A DNA stretch of 64,000 bases from NCBI GenBank assembly GCA_903847285.1, contig CAINDH010000016.1, positions 1-64,000 on the forward strand, in the 5' to 3' direction. The number at the start of each line of letters is the position of its first letter. Positions within the stretch are counted from its first letter, which is position 1. Under the pieces are notes generated by a model that worked only from the letters and a program-made list of their open reading frames with translations, was not told where the DNA came from and did not search any database. The stretch is from an uncultured Verrucomicrobia subdivision 3 bacterium (lineage in GTDB: Bacteria; Verrucomicrobiota; Verrucomicrobiae; Limisphaerales; UBA11358). A program made the translations under genes and the position numbers. Of this stretch, positions 37,086-44,238 are shown piece after piece.

Positions 37086-38083
37086 GCGCGGGGAGAATGA
37101 CGGGCTGGAAATTTTTTGGCGGCGCGAAGTGGATGCTGATTTTCATAGGCGGCGAGCGGCACGGGTCTGAGATTCCATATGATGCCTGTCCAAGAAAGCA
37201 TTTTCAGGCAGTAGTAGGAGATGTCAATTTCCCACCAGTAAAAACCCTGGCGCGTGGTGCTCATATAGCGGTGGTGGTTGTTGTGCCAGCCTTCGCCGAG
37301 CGTGATGAGGGCGAGGATAAAACTGTTACGGCTGTCATCGCCGGTTTCGTAGCGGCGCTTGCCCAGCAGGTGCGCAAGGGAGTTAATGCTGCTCGTCGCA
37401 TGAAACAAAACCGTGGTGCTGATAAAAAATCCCCAGACCAGCAGTTGCCACGAGGTCACGCCAAGCGCCGGGAAAAATTCGCCGAGGAAATGACCAAGCG
37501 TGAACAGCGCCACGGCAAAGAGTGCAGGCACGAGTGAGTCGAAGCGGTTGAGAAAGACCAGTTCAGGAAATTTAGCGAGGTCGCGGACGTGCGAATAATC
37601 CGTAGGAAAATTGCGCGCGCTGGTGATCCAGCCGACATGCGACCACCAGAAGCCTCGGACGTTGGGCGAGTGGACGTCTTCAGCGTCGTCCGAATGCTTG
37701 TGATGATGGCGATGCTGGTAACTCCACCAGAGTGGGCCGCGTTGCACGGCGGAGGCGCCAATCACTGCAAATAGCAGTTGCGCCGGGCGCGAGGTGCTGA
37801 AGGTCTTGTGCGAAAAATAGCGGTGATAAAATCCGGTGATTGCGAACATTCGCACGAGATACAACCCCACTGCCAAGGCGACCGCCGTCCAACTCCAGCC
37901 AACGACAAGCACGCCCAAGCAGCCGAGGTGCAAAAATAAAAACGGAAGGACGCGGAGAAACTCCACCTTGTCCGGCTTGGCGCGGATGGCGGCGAGGTCG
38001 CCATTGCCGTAATCGGCATCGAACCATTGCGTCAGTGAAACCAGACTGTGTTTCAAGGCGGTCCTGATTTTTTTCATAGTCAT
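37082..38083 (-). CDS. Acyl-CoA/acyl-lipid delta-9-type fatty acid desaturase
   Basis: A 333-residue membrane di-iron desaturase, the first gene of the minus-strand operon. The three histidine boxes are visible: HRYFSH (87-92), HRHHHKH (124-130, in SYQHRHHHKHSD) and the late box WHNNHHRY. Hydrophobic helices flank them. It would introduce the cis double bond used by the CFA-type methyltransferase encoded three genes on. It is divergent from the sigma factor gene, with a 199-base intergenic region holding two strong palindromes, which suggests common control. ATG at 38083 is chosen. A second ATG two codons later is possible. Confidence 0.92.
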   Translation of the reverse strand: MTMKKIRTALKHSLVSLTQWFDADYGNGDLAAIRAKPDKVEFLRVLPFLFLHLGCLGVLVVGWSWTAVALAVGLYLVRMFAITGFYHRYFSHKTFSTSRPAQLLFAVIGASAVQRGPLWWSYQHRHHHKHSDDAEDVHSPNVRGFWWSHVGWITSARNFPTDYSHVRDLAKFPELVFLNRFDSLVPALFAVALFTLGHFLGEFFPALGVTSWQLLVWGFFISTTVLFHATSSINSLAHLLGKRRYETGDDSRNSFILALITLGEGWHNNHHRYMSTTRQGFYWWEIDISYYCLKMLSWTGIIWNLRPVPLAAYENQHPLRAAKKFPARHSPRA

Positions 38084-38132
38084 CTAAGGCAAATCCAGCG
38101 GTCAGTGGTTAATTCGACTGCCGTTGGTCTTT

Positions 38133-38155
38133 GGATGCAATAAAAGATTGCATCC
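38133..38155. promoter_or_regulatory. Strong palindrome in the sigma factor/desaturase intergenic region
   Basis: A perfect 9-base-pair inverted repeat: GGATGCAAT at 38133-38141, spacer AAAAG, ATTGCATCC at 38147-38155. It lies about 50 bases upstream of the desaturase start and about 130 bases upstream of the chosen sigma factor start. It lacks a following T run on either strand, so an operator or mRNA leader hairpin is likelier than a terminator. Confidence 0.5.
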
Positions 38156-38189
38156 GTTTGGGCAAGCCAATCGTTCACCTATTGAACAA

Positions 38190-38207
38190 GGCAACTTGTC
38201 AGTTGCC
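38190..38207. promoter_or_regulatory. Second palindrome upstream of the sigma factor gene
   Basis: A perfect 7-base-pair inverted repeat GGCAACT, TGTC, AGTTGCC. It sits 75 bases upstream of the GTG chosen for the sigma factor and could be an operator or part of the leader. No ECF-type promoter could be fixed by eye in this region. Confidence 0.35.
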
Positions 38208-38282
38208 GGTCAGTTTGATATGAGCCTGTGTGTCTGCAACGATTGGAGTGGCGCGTTTCGCGTTTTTTGCGCGGAGCCAGCG

Positions 38283-38879
38283 GTGTCGTTGTTAGATTTT
38301 TTACCACGCGTGAACGAATCGGCGACACCAGATCAAGATGTGGAACTGCTCCGGCGCATCGGCATCGGCGATCGTGCCGCGTTTGCGGAATTCTACGACC
38401 GACATTCGGCGCTCATGTTTTCCGTGGCTGCCCGCGTGGTAAACGACGCGGGCGAAGCCGAAGATGTCCTTCAAGAAACCTTCATGCAAATCTGGCAGAA
38501 GGCGGGAAACTTTGATCCCAAACTTGGCAAGGCTTCCAGTTGGGTTGCCACGCTCACCCGCAACAAGGCCATTGACCGCATCCGTTCTTCGCAGCGCAGA
38601 ACCCGCCTGGCGGGTGAAGCGGGTGCGGAATTTGCCATCGCTAGCGAAGTCCGGGACACGGCGAATGAGGCGTTGCACGGATATGACAAGGCCAGGTTAA
38701 TTCAATCGGCCATCACCGAACTTCCAGCGGAGCAGCGGCACGCAATCGAGCTCGCTTTTTTTTCCGGGCTCACGCAAGACGAGATTGCCAAAAAACTTTC
38801 CGCGCCGCTCGGCACCGTTAAGGCGCGTATCCGTCGCGGCTTGTTGAAACTGCGGGACCAACTGGAGGGCGTGCTATGA
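38283..38879 (+). CDS. ECF sigma factor (SigK/ECF19-like)
   Basis: About 198 residues from the GTG at 38283, which has GGAG six bases upstream (38273-38276). Longer in-frame starts at 38220 and 38124 exist, but the extra N-terminal sequence is atypical. Region 2 is AAFAEFYDRHSALMFSVAAR with GEAEDVLQETFMQIW and RNKAIDRIRS. Region 4 is LPAEQRHAIELAFFSGLTQDEIAKKL with GTVKARIRRGL. The anti-sigma gene overlaps by ATGA. Gene company (RskA-type anti-sigma, COG2907, DUF1365, UfaA1-like, DUF1295) matches the mycobacterial SigK locus, so it should drive the divergent lipid operon. Confidence 0.9.
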   Translation: MSLLDFLPRVNESATPDQDVELLRRIGIGDRAAFAEFYDRHSALMFSVAARVVNDAGEAEDVLQETFMQIWQKAGNFDPKLGKASSWVATLTRNKAIDRIRSSQRRTRLAGEAGAEFAIASEVRDTANEALHGYDKARLIQSAITELPAEQRHAIELAFFSGLTQDEIAKKLSAPLGTVKARIRRGLLKLRDQLEGVL

Positions 38880-39100
38880 TGGATGAACGCATGGAAGAGA
38901 AAGCCGCGTTGCACGTTTTGGGCGCGTTGACTCCGGTAGAAGCGCGCGAGTTCAAAGAGGCGATGCGGACGGATGCAGAATTGAAAAAATTCGTCGGTGG
39001 TTTGACGGCGGCCACCGGCGCGCTGGCAGGTGCGGTTCCGCTGACGGAACCACCGCCACAGTTGCGGGCAAAAATTCTCGCGCAGGTTGCGGATCAGTAA
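38876..39100 (+). CDS. RskA-type anti-sigma factor, N-terminal sigma-binding part
   Basis: A 74-residue protein, coupled to the sigma gene by ATGA. EEKAALHVLGALTPVEAREF with PPPQLRAKILAQV is the N-terminal anti-sigma domain of the RskA family. The frame ends at TAA 39098-39100 just before the linker to the membrane helix. The same frame resumes without a shift and encodes the rest of an RskA protein (next entry). It is therefore either the first half of a split gene or the product of a nonsense mutation. Alone it would be a soluble sigma-binding fragment. Confidence 0.8.
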   Translation: MMDERMEEKAALHVLGALTPVEAREFKEAMRTDAELKKFVGGLTAATGALAGAVPLTEPPPQLRAKILAQVADQ

Positions 39101-39112
39101 AAAATTATTCTT

Positions 39113-39673
39113 TTGCCGGAAGGTAAATCTCGCCAGTCGATTTGGCTACCGTGGTCATTGGCGACGTGCTTGGCCATTTTGTGTCTGGCGCTGTTCGCTC
39201 AGGCTAGGTGGTTGCGGCAACAAGTTGGCGCGCAGGCGTTGCAAATCAATTCACTCCACGCCCTGGCCGGGGCGCTGACGGCGACGACGAATGATTTGCA
39301 ACACACCCTGAGCGCATTGCGGGCGACGAACCGGCTGGCAAACCTGAAAATCGCCATGCTTAATTCACTGCTGGCGGATGCGCCCACCGCCGTAGCCGTG
39401 ACGCTGTGGGACGACTCCAAACGAGAAGGCGTTTTTGTGGTGCAACATCTCAAACCGCTACCGGCAAATCGAGATTACCAACTCTGGGTGCTGGAGAACG
39501 GTGTCGCGCCGGTGGATCCGGGTGTGTTCCGCGTGGATGCCGCGGGCGGTGCGCGCGTGGAATTCAAGACCAAGAAACTGGTCAAGGTGGCGGGCAGATT
39601 TGCCGTGACCGAAGAAGCAAGCGGCGGCGTGGCGGCACCAACCATAAAGAACATGGTGCTAGTTGGCGGTTGA
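39113..39673 (+). CDS. RskA-type anti-sigma factor, membrane helix and extracytoplasmic part
   Basis: 186 codons from a TTG at 39113, in the same frame as the preceding gene and separated only by a stop and four codons. A membrane helix lies at about residues 11-28 (LPWSLATCLAILCLALFA), then a coiled coil, then the RskA domain (AVTLWDDSKREGVFVVQHLK, YQLWVLENGVAPVDPGVF). There is no Shine-Dalgarno sequence ahead of the TTG, so independent translation is doubtful. With the previous entry it makes one full-length anti-sigma factor of about 265 residues if the TAA is read through or is a recent mutation. Confidence 0.75.
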   Translation: MPEGKSRQSIWLPWSLATCLAILCLALFAQARWLRQQVGAQALQINSLHALAGALTATTNDLQHTLSALRATNRLANLKIAMLNSLLADAPTAVAVTLWDDSKREGVFVVQHLKPLPANRDYQLWVLENGVAPVDPGVFRVDAAGGARVEFKTKKLVKVAGRFAVTEEASGGVAAPTIKNMVLVGG

Positions 39674-39853
39674 TTCCAGCGCAGTTTGGAACGCGCTATT
39701 TTGTCAATGACGCACGGCGAATAAAACAGTTGGCCATTCGGGCGACAGACAAAATTTCCAAGATTTCAAGGCGCTGGCGGTTTCGTCCAGTTGGCACATA
39801 CATTTGTTGAGTAGGGCCAATGATTTCGAAACGCTCGCGATAAAATTATCATC

Positions 39854-40300
39854 ATGCATATCCGCAAATTTTCAACCGAACTCTGGCTACCACCGCCGCC
39901 GGAGAAAATATTTCCATTCTTTGCCGATGCAGGCAACCTCGACGCGCTTACGCCGCCGTGGCTGAATTTTCACATTGTCACACCGCTGCCGATCGTTATG
40001 CACGCAGGGGCGGTGATTGACTACCGGCTGCGTGTGCGAGGTGTGCCGGTGCGCTGGCGCACGCGCATCAACGTCTGGCAGCCGCCACATCGTTTCGTGG
40101 ACGAACAGATTCGTGGCCCTTACCGGCAGTGGATTCATGAACACACGTTTGAGGCTCGGGCGGGCGGCACGCTGACCCGCGATGTGGTGCGCTATGCTGC
40201 GCCGTTTGATTTTCTGGTGCATCGTTGGCTGGTTCGGCCGGACGTGGAAAAAATTTTCGCGTATCGCGCGCACGTGCTGGCGAAAAAATTTTCGAGCTGA
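39854..40300 (+). CDS. SRPBCC-family protein (COG4276-like)
   Basis: A 148-residue ligand-binding-fold protein of the START/polyketide-cyclase superfamily. The ELWLPPPPEKIFPFFADAGN opening, LTPPWLNF and the late HEHTFEARAGGTLTRDVVRY are typical of the COG4276 subgroup. These proteins are often found near, or fused to, TIGR01777 epimerases, and one is encoded at 42950 in this window. Function unknown. It bears no motif that ties it to the lipid operon. Confidence 0.82.
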   Translation: MHIRKFSTELWLPPPPEKIFPFFADAGNLDALTPPWLNFHIVTPLPIVMHAGAVIDYRLRVRGVPVRWRTRINVWQPPHRFVDEQIRGPYRQWIHEHTFEARAGGTLTRDVVRYAAPFDFLVHRWLVRPDVEKIFAYRAHVLAKKFSS

Positions 40301-40393
40301 TGAAATGAGCGTCGCTAGAGCCACTCGGTTTCGTGGCAGATTCACAGGCTTGAATAGAAGCAGGAAAAGACTCCAGCGAGAGTTGGAATCAAT

Positions 40394-42313
40394 TCACGGC
40401 TTGGAGATGTTTTGAAATTTTTTCTCCAGCCCCGCCGCCAGCACGATGTTTTTTGCGGCCCCAGCAAACGGCTTAGTCACTATGAGCGTTCCAGCCGGTG
40501 CGCAATTGTTTGTGGCCAAATTCTGTATATTGGTGCCGGTGATAAAATTGTTTTCAATCCGTAAATCGTGGATGCGATCCGTCCAAACGAAGAGCCATTT
40601 GCCGTTCGGCTGCGGGTCGAGGACGTTGTGCGAGATCGTCCAGCCCGCCGAGCCGTCGTCGGGATAGATCAAACGCGAGAGCGAGTGGACGTAGTTGCCT
40701 TCGATGCGTCCGCCCGGCTGCTCGCCGAGAACGTAAATCGCCCCGCCGTCCTTGGGCAATTCCTGCTGGGTATCAAACACTTTGTTGAAGGCGATGACGT
40801 TGTTACGCGGCACGTTGGATGGCGGAATCTCGGCATTGCCCCACCACCAGCCGAGCGCGATGCCGCCGTAAGGAACGCCCGCGATGTCGTTGTGCGTGAT
40901 CTCTACGGCCTCCGTAAAAAATCCGCTGATAGCTTCGCCCTGCTTGTAGTCGAGGCTTACGCGGCGGATGAAGTTGTTGGAAATCTTGTCGCGCGCGCAC
41001 ACGCCCTCGATGCCCGCCGGAAACAGAGGGCCATCGCCGATGATGTAGTGTTGAGGATGGCCAATGTTCACCGCATTGCCTGAGATGTCGTCGAACACAT
41101 TGCCCGCGATCTCGCTATCCACCGCGTCGTTCACTAGGCTGATGGCGCAACCGCTGGCGAGGTGCGTGAAATGATTTCTCACAAAGGAAATGTTTTCCGT
41201 GTTGTGAAGCTCCACCGTGGCCTGCGGCAGGTCGCAGAGGTTGTAATGACTTTTGTGCCAGTTGCCATCGTCGCGGAAACGCGTGTAGAGGCCTAGGCTT
41301 TGCACCCCCACCATGCCGCGCGAATCACCGACGTGTTCCAAGAGCCAGTGGTCGTAGGAAAACGTCAGGCCGGTGAAGGTTAGGTTTTTCACGCGGTCGT
41401 TCGTCGAACTGCCAGTCACGCGAAGCAGCCCTTCGCTCAACGGCGCGATGACCGTTGCCTTGCTCATGTCCTCACCCGCGCGGGCGAAGTAGTAGAGCGT
41501 GTGCGTGGCGCGGTTGAAATAAAACTGGCCCGGCTGGTTCAGGAACTCGTAGGCATTGCGGATGGTGAACTTGTTGGTCGGGCCGATGTTGCAGCCCCAA
41601 GCCATCGTCGCCGCGATTGCCCCGTAGGGTTGCTGTAACTTGATAACCGTATCGCTGCCTTCAGTCGAAACAGCCCGCGCGCACAGCACCAGAAAATTCC
41701 AGACGCGATGTTGCAACAATTCCACATCCGCCGGATTGATGAGCGCGGGAACTTCGGCTGAATTGAAGCGGATGCCGTCCAAAGTTTTCCCCGGAGTTTC
41801 TGCCCAAGGTTCGTTGCCGGAGACAATGAATTCGCCCCATGGGCCTTGGCCGGAAAATTCTTTTTGCGTCATGGCTGCGCGCGTGCCGTTGACGTAGAGG
41901 CAGCGCAGCTTGCCTTCCCAGTTTAGTGTGGCCTTATAAATGCCATCGCGATCCAACGTCCAATTCGTCACTAACACGCCGCCGTTGAGAATGGGAATTT
42001 CATTTTTGTAGGCACGGTAAATGATTTTGAAACCATCCCGCCCTGAATCTTTAGCGCTGAATTCAATCGGCGTAGTGATGGGATAATTTCCGCCGCGTAG
42101 GTGGACAACGACGTCGCCGTTAGCATGGCGATCAACAGTTCGCACGGCATCGCGTGCGCGGGATAAGGTTTGGAACGGTCGGCTTTTCGTGCCTGAGTTC
42201 GCATCGTCGCCAGCGGGAGAAACAAAAAACTCTCTGGCCACCGCTGCGGTCGCAGTAATACTGTTGCTTAAAGCGAGCAGCAGTATGGCGGGAAGTAGAA
42301 AACGGGCGGTCAT
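40394..42313 (-). CDS. Secreted right-handed parallel beta-helix protein
   Basis: A 639-residue exported protein (signal peptide about 1-24). The N-terminal FFVSPAGDDANSGTKSRPFQ block is characteristic of DUF1565-type beta-helix polysaccharide lyase-like proteins, and the centre consists of N/D-rich helix turns (NISFVRNHFTHLASG, ISNNFIRRV, IAFNKVFD). It probably binds or cleaves an extracellular polysaccharide. Catalytic residues are not conserved enough to identify by eye. The gene is preceded on its own strand by a strong intrinsic terminator at 42370-42398. Confidence 0.82.
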   Translation of the reverse strand: MTARFLLPAILLLALSNSITATAAVAREFFVSPAGDDANSGTKSRPFQTLSRARDAVRTVDRHANGDVVVHLRGGNYPITTPIEFSAKDSGRDGFKIIYRAYKNEIPILNGGVLVTNWTLDRDGIYKATLNWEGKLRCLYVNGTRAAMTQKEFSGQGPWGEFIVSGNEPWAETPGKTLDGIRFNSAEVPALINPADVELLQHRVWNFLVLCARAVSTEGSDTVIKLQQPYGAIAATMAWGCNIGPTNKFTIRNAYEFLNQPGQFYFNRATHTLYYFARAGEDMSKATVIAPLSEGLLRVTGSSTNDRVKNLTFTGLTFSYDHWLLEHVGDSRGMVGVQSLGLYTRFRDDGNWHKSHYNLCDLPQATVELHNTENISFVRNHFTHLASGCAISLVNDAVDSEIAGNVFDDISGNAVNIGHPQHYIIGDGPLFPAGIEGVCARDKISNNFIRRVSLDYKQGEAISGFFTEAVEITHNDIAGVPYGGIALGWWWGNAEIPPSNVPRNNVIAFNKVFDTQQELPKDGGAIYVLGEQPGGRIEGNYVHSLSRLIYPDDGSAGWTISHNVLDPQPNGKWLFVWTDRIHDLRIENNFITGTNIQNLATNNCAPAGTLIVTKPFAGAAKNIVLAAGLEKKFQNISKP

Positions 42314-42369
42314 CGCGGGATTCTGGCCAACCGATGGCGGGAAGCAATCCCGGAAGCGTTGATAAAAAA

Positions 42370-42398
42370 CAACGGCGCGGTAACCAGCCGCGCCGTTG
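42370..42398 (-). terminator. Intrinsic terminator in the leader of the beta-helix gene
   Basis: Read on the minus strand: an 11-base-pair perfect stem (CAACGGCGCGG / CCGCGCCGTTG, loop of 7) followed directly by TTTTTT. It ends a minus-strand transcript that must begin in the 118 bases before it, since the next gene upstream (42517) runs the other way. It therefore terminates either a small RNA or an attenuated leader of the beta-helix gene. Confidence 0.75.
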
Positions 42399-42425
42399 AA
42401 CCACTGAACCCAACTTTGCCCAACC

Positions 42426-42494
42426 TCATTGCCGGGTGCGCACCCGGTTCTTAAATAAGTTATCGTCGGTTGCGGACGGGGCTTTAGTTTTCAT
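42426..42494 (-). CDS. Possible 22-residue leader peptide or small RNA region
   Basis: A short frame beginning ATGAAAACTAAAGCC and encoding MKTKAPSATDDNLFKNRVRT plus two residues. It ends 28 bases before the terminator at 42370-42398. The frame contains a perfect 16-base palindrome (CCGGGTGCGCACCCGG, 42432-42447). The layout of short frame, hairpin, terminator and main gene resembles an attenuator, but no Shine-Dalgarno sequence is visible. It may simply be part of a small non-coding RNA. Confidence 0.25.
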   Translation of the reverse strand: MKTKAPSATDDNLFKNRVRTRQ

Positions 42495-42516
42495 CTTGTG
42501 CTGCTAAAATTTTTCC

Positions 42517-42939
42517 GTGAACAAGCACGAGCGCATCGCCGAACTCGCCAAAACCTTCGCCGCTGACAGCATTGATGGGGTTGACCCACGTTATGCCGGC
42601 TACTTCGCGCTATTCAACCAGCAGAAGTTTTACGAGGCGCACGACATCCTCGAAGACCTCTGGATCCCTGACCGCAAGGGAGTGAATGGCGATTATTACA
42701 AGGGCCTTATCCAGCTTGCGGGCGCGTTCGTGCATCTGCAAAAGAACCGGCTGCGCCCGTCCGCCGCGCTCTTCAAGCTCGCACAAGCGAACTTGGAAAA
42801 GTATTCCTCGCCGCACGAAAAACTGAATCTTACCGCCGTGCACCTCCTTATCGCTGGCTGGCTGTTCCGGCTGGAGAAGGATGAATTCACCGTCAACCCG
42901 CTGACGAACGCGATGACGCCACAGTTGGCGTTACAATAA
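42517..42939 (+). CDS. DUF309 protein
   Basis: A 140-residue protein starting at GTG. FYEAHDILEDLWIPDRKG with YYKGLIQLAGAFVHLQKNR is the DUF309 signature: a helical protein with a conserved His/Glu cluster that suggests metal binding. The role is unknown. It is 10 bases from the epimerase gene and probably co-transcribed with it. Confidence 0.88.
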   Translation: MNKHERIAELAKTFAADSIDGVDPRYAGYFALFNQQKFYEAHDILEDLWIPDRKGVNGDYYKGLIQLAGAFVHLQKNRLRPSAALFKLAQANLEKYSSPHEKLNLTAVHLLIAGWLFRLEKDEFTVNPLTNAMTPQLALQ

Positions 42940-42949
42940 TAATTACGCC

Positions 42950-43867
42950 ATGAGCCAACGAATTATCCTCGCAGGCGGCAGCGGCTTTATCGGCTCGGCA
43001 TTGGCGCGGGAATTTATCCGGCGAGGATTTGAAGTCGTGGTGCTGACGCGTTCGCCCCAGAAGCGGAAGGATGGCGCGGTCGAATTACCGTGGGATGGCG
43101 AGCAATCTAGCGTTTGGGCGAAACAGCTCGATGGTGCCGCTGCGGTGATCAATCTTACCGGCAAAAACATCAATTGTCCGCACACGCCGGAGAATCTGCG
43201 CGGAATCACGGCGTCGCGGGTGAATTCCGTGATAGCCATCGCATCGGCTATTGCGTCCATCCAAATTCCGCCGCGTGTCTGGGTGCAGGCGAGCGCGATT
43301 GGCTTCTACGGCGATACGGCGGACAGAATTTGCGACGAGTCTGCGCCGAACGGCAAGGATGCGCTCTCGAAAATCTGTTCCGAATGGGAGGCTGCTTTCA
43401 ACACCGTGAGTTTACCAAGCACCCGCAAAGTCACGCTGCGCATCGGCTTTGTGCTTGGACGTGAAAGCGGCGCGCTGCCGGTGCTGGCGCGGTTGACGAA
43501 GTTTTTTCTGGGAGGCGCGGTTGGCAGTGGAAAACAGTTCATCAGTTGGATTCACCTCGCAGACTTAGTGCAGATGTTCGTGGCCGGCGTGGAGAATGAG
43601 AAGCTTTTGGGCACGTTCAACGCCGTCGCGCCGAGTGCGGTGACGAATGCTGAGTTCATGCGCGAACTGCGCTGGGCGCTGCATCGTCCATGGAGTCCGC
43701 CCGCGCCGGAGTTCGCCGTGAAGCTGGGCGCGCGGTTGATGGGCAGCGAGCCGTCGCTGGCGCTGGTGAGTCAGCGGTGCACGCCAAAAAAATTCCTGGC
43801 GGCGGGTTTTCAATTTAAGTTCCAAGAACTGGCACCCGCCTTGAATGAGCTTTGCCGGAAAGTTTAA
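42950..43867 (+). CDS. TIGR01777 family NAD(P)-dependent epimerase (YfcH-like)
   Basis: A 305-residue extended short-chain dehydrogenase-like protein. The Rossmann motif AGGSGFIGSALAREF is at the start, followed by VVVLTRSPQ, WDGEQ, the active-site region QASAIGFYGDTAD, and the characteristic FFLGGAVGSGKQFISWIHLADL. The TIGR01777 family is broadly conserved but biochemically undefined. The next gene starts 2 bases after its stop. Confidence 0.92.
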   Translation: MSQRIILAGGSGFIGSALAREFIRRGFEVVVLTRSPQKRKDGAVELPWDGEQSSVWAKQLDGAAAVINLTGKNINCPHTPENLRGITASRVNSVIAIASAIASIQIPPRVWVQASAIGFYGDTADRICDESAPNGKDALSKICSEWEAAFNTVSLPSTRKVTLRIGFVLGRESGALPVLARLTKFFLGGAVGSGKQFISWIHLADLVQMFVAGVENEKLLGTFNAVAPSAVTNAEFMRELRWALHRPWSPPAPEFAVKLGARLMGSEPSLALVSQRCTPKKFLAAGFQFKFQELAPALNELCRKV

Positions 43868-43869
43868 CT

Positions 43870-44238
43870 ATGAAAACAGTCGCCATCATCGGAGCCTCCA
43901 CTGACCGCAGCAAATTCGGAAACATCGCCGTGCGCGCATTTGTGCGGCAGGGATTCACGGTCTATCCGGTCAATCCGAAGGAGCCGACCGTCGAAGGGTT
44001 GTCCGCGTTCAAGAGCATCACGGAAGTTCCGGCGCGCCCAAATCTCATCAGCGTTTATCTGCCGCCACCGGTGTTGCTGAAAGTGTTGCCGGACATTGCG
44101 GCAAAGGGTTGCGATGAACTCTGGCTAAACCCAGGCACGGAATCCGACGCAGTCTTGGCGGAGGCGGAACGGTTGGGACTGAATGTGATTCAGGCGTGTA
44201 GCATCGTGGGCATCGGGCTTTCGCCGGGCGAAGTGTGA
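43870..44238 (+). CDS. CoA-binding domain protein (YccU-like)
   Basis: About 122 residues from the ATG at 43870. A frame-open start at 43852 would overlap the epimerase gene. The VAIIGASTDRSKFGN and VYPVNPKEP motifs and the ELWLNPGTESDAVLAEAERL block are those of single-domain CoA-binding proteins related to the N-terminal part of succinyl-CoA synthetase. The physiological function is not established. It is convergent with the next gene with no bases between the two stops. Confidence 0.9.
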   Translation: MKTVAIIGASTDRSKFGNIAVRAFVRQGFTVYPVNPKEPTVEGLSAFKSITEVPARPNLISVYLPPPVLLKVLPDIAAKGCDELWLNPGTESDAVLAEAERLGLNVIQACSIVGIGLSPGEV

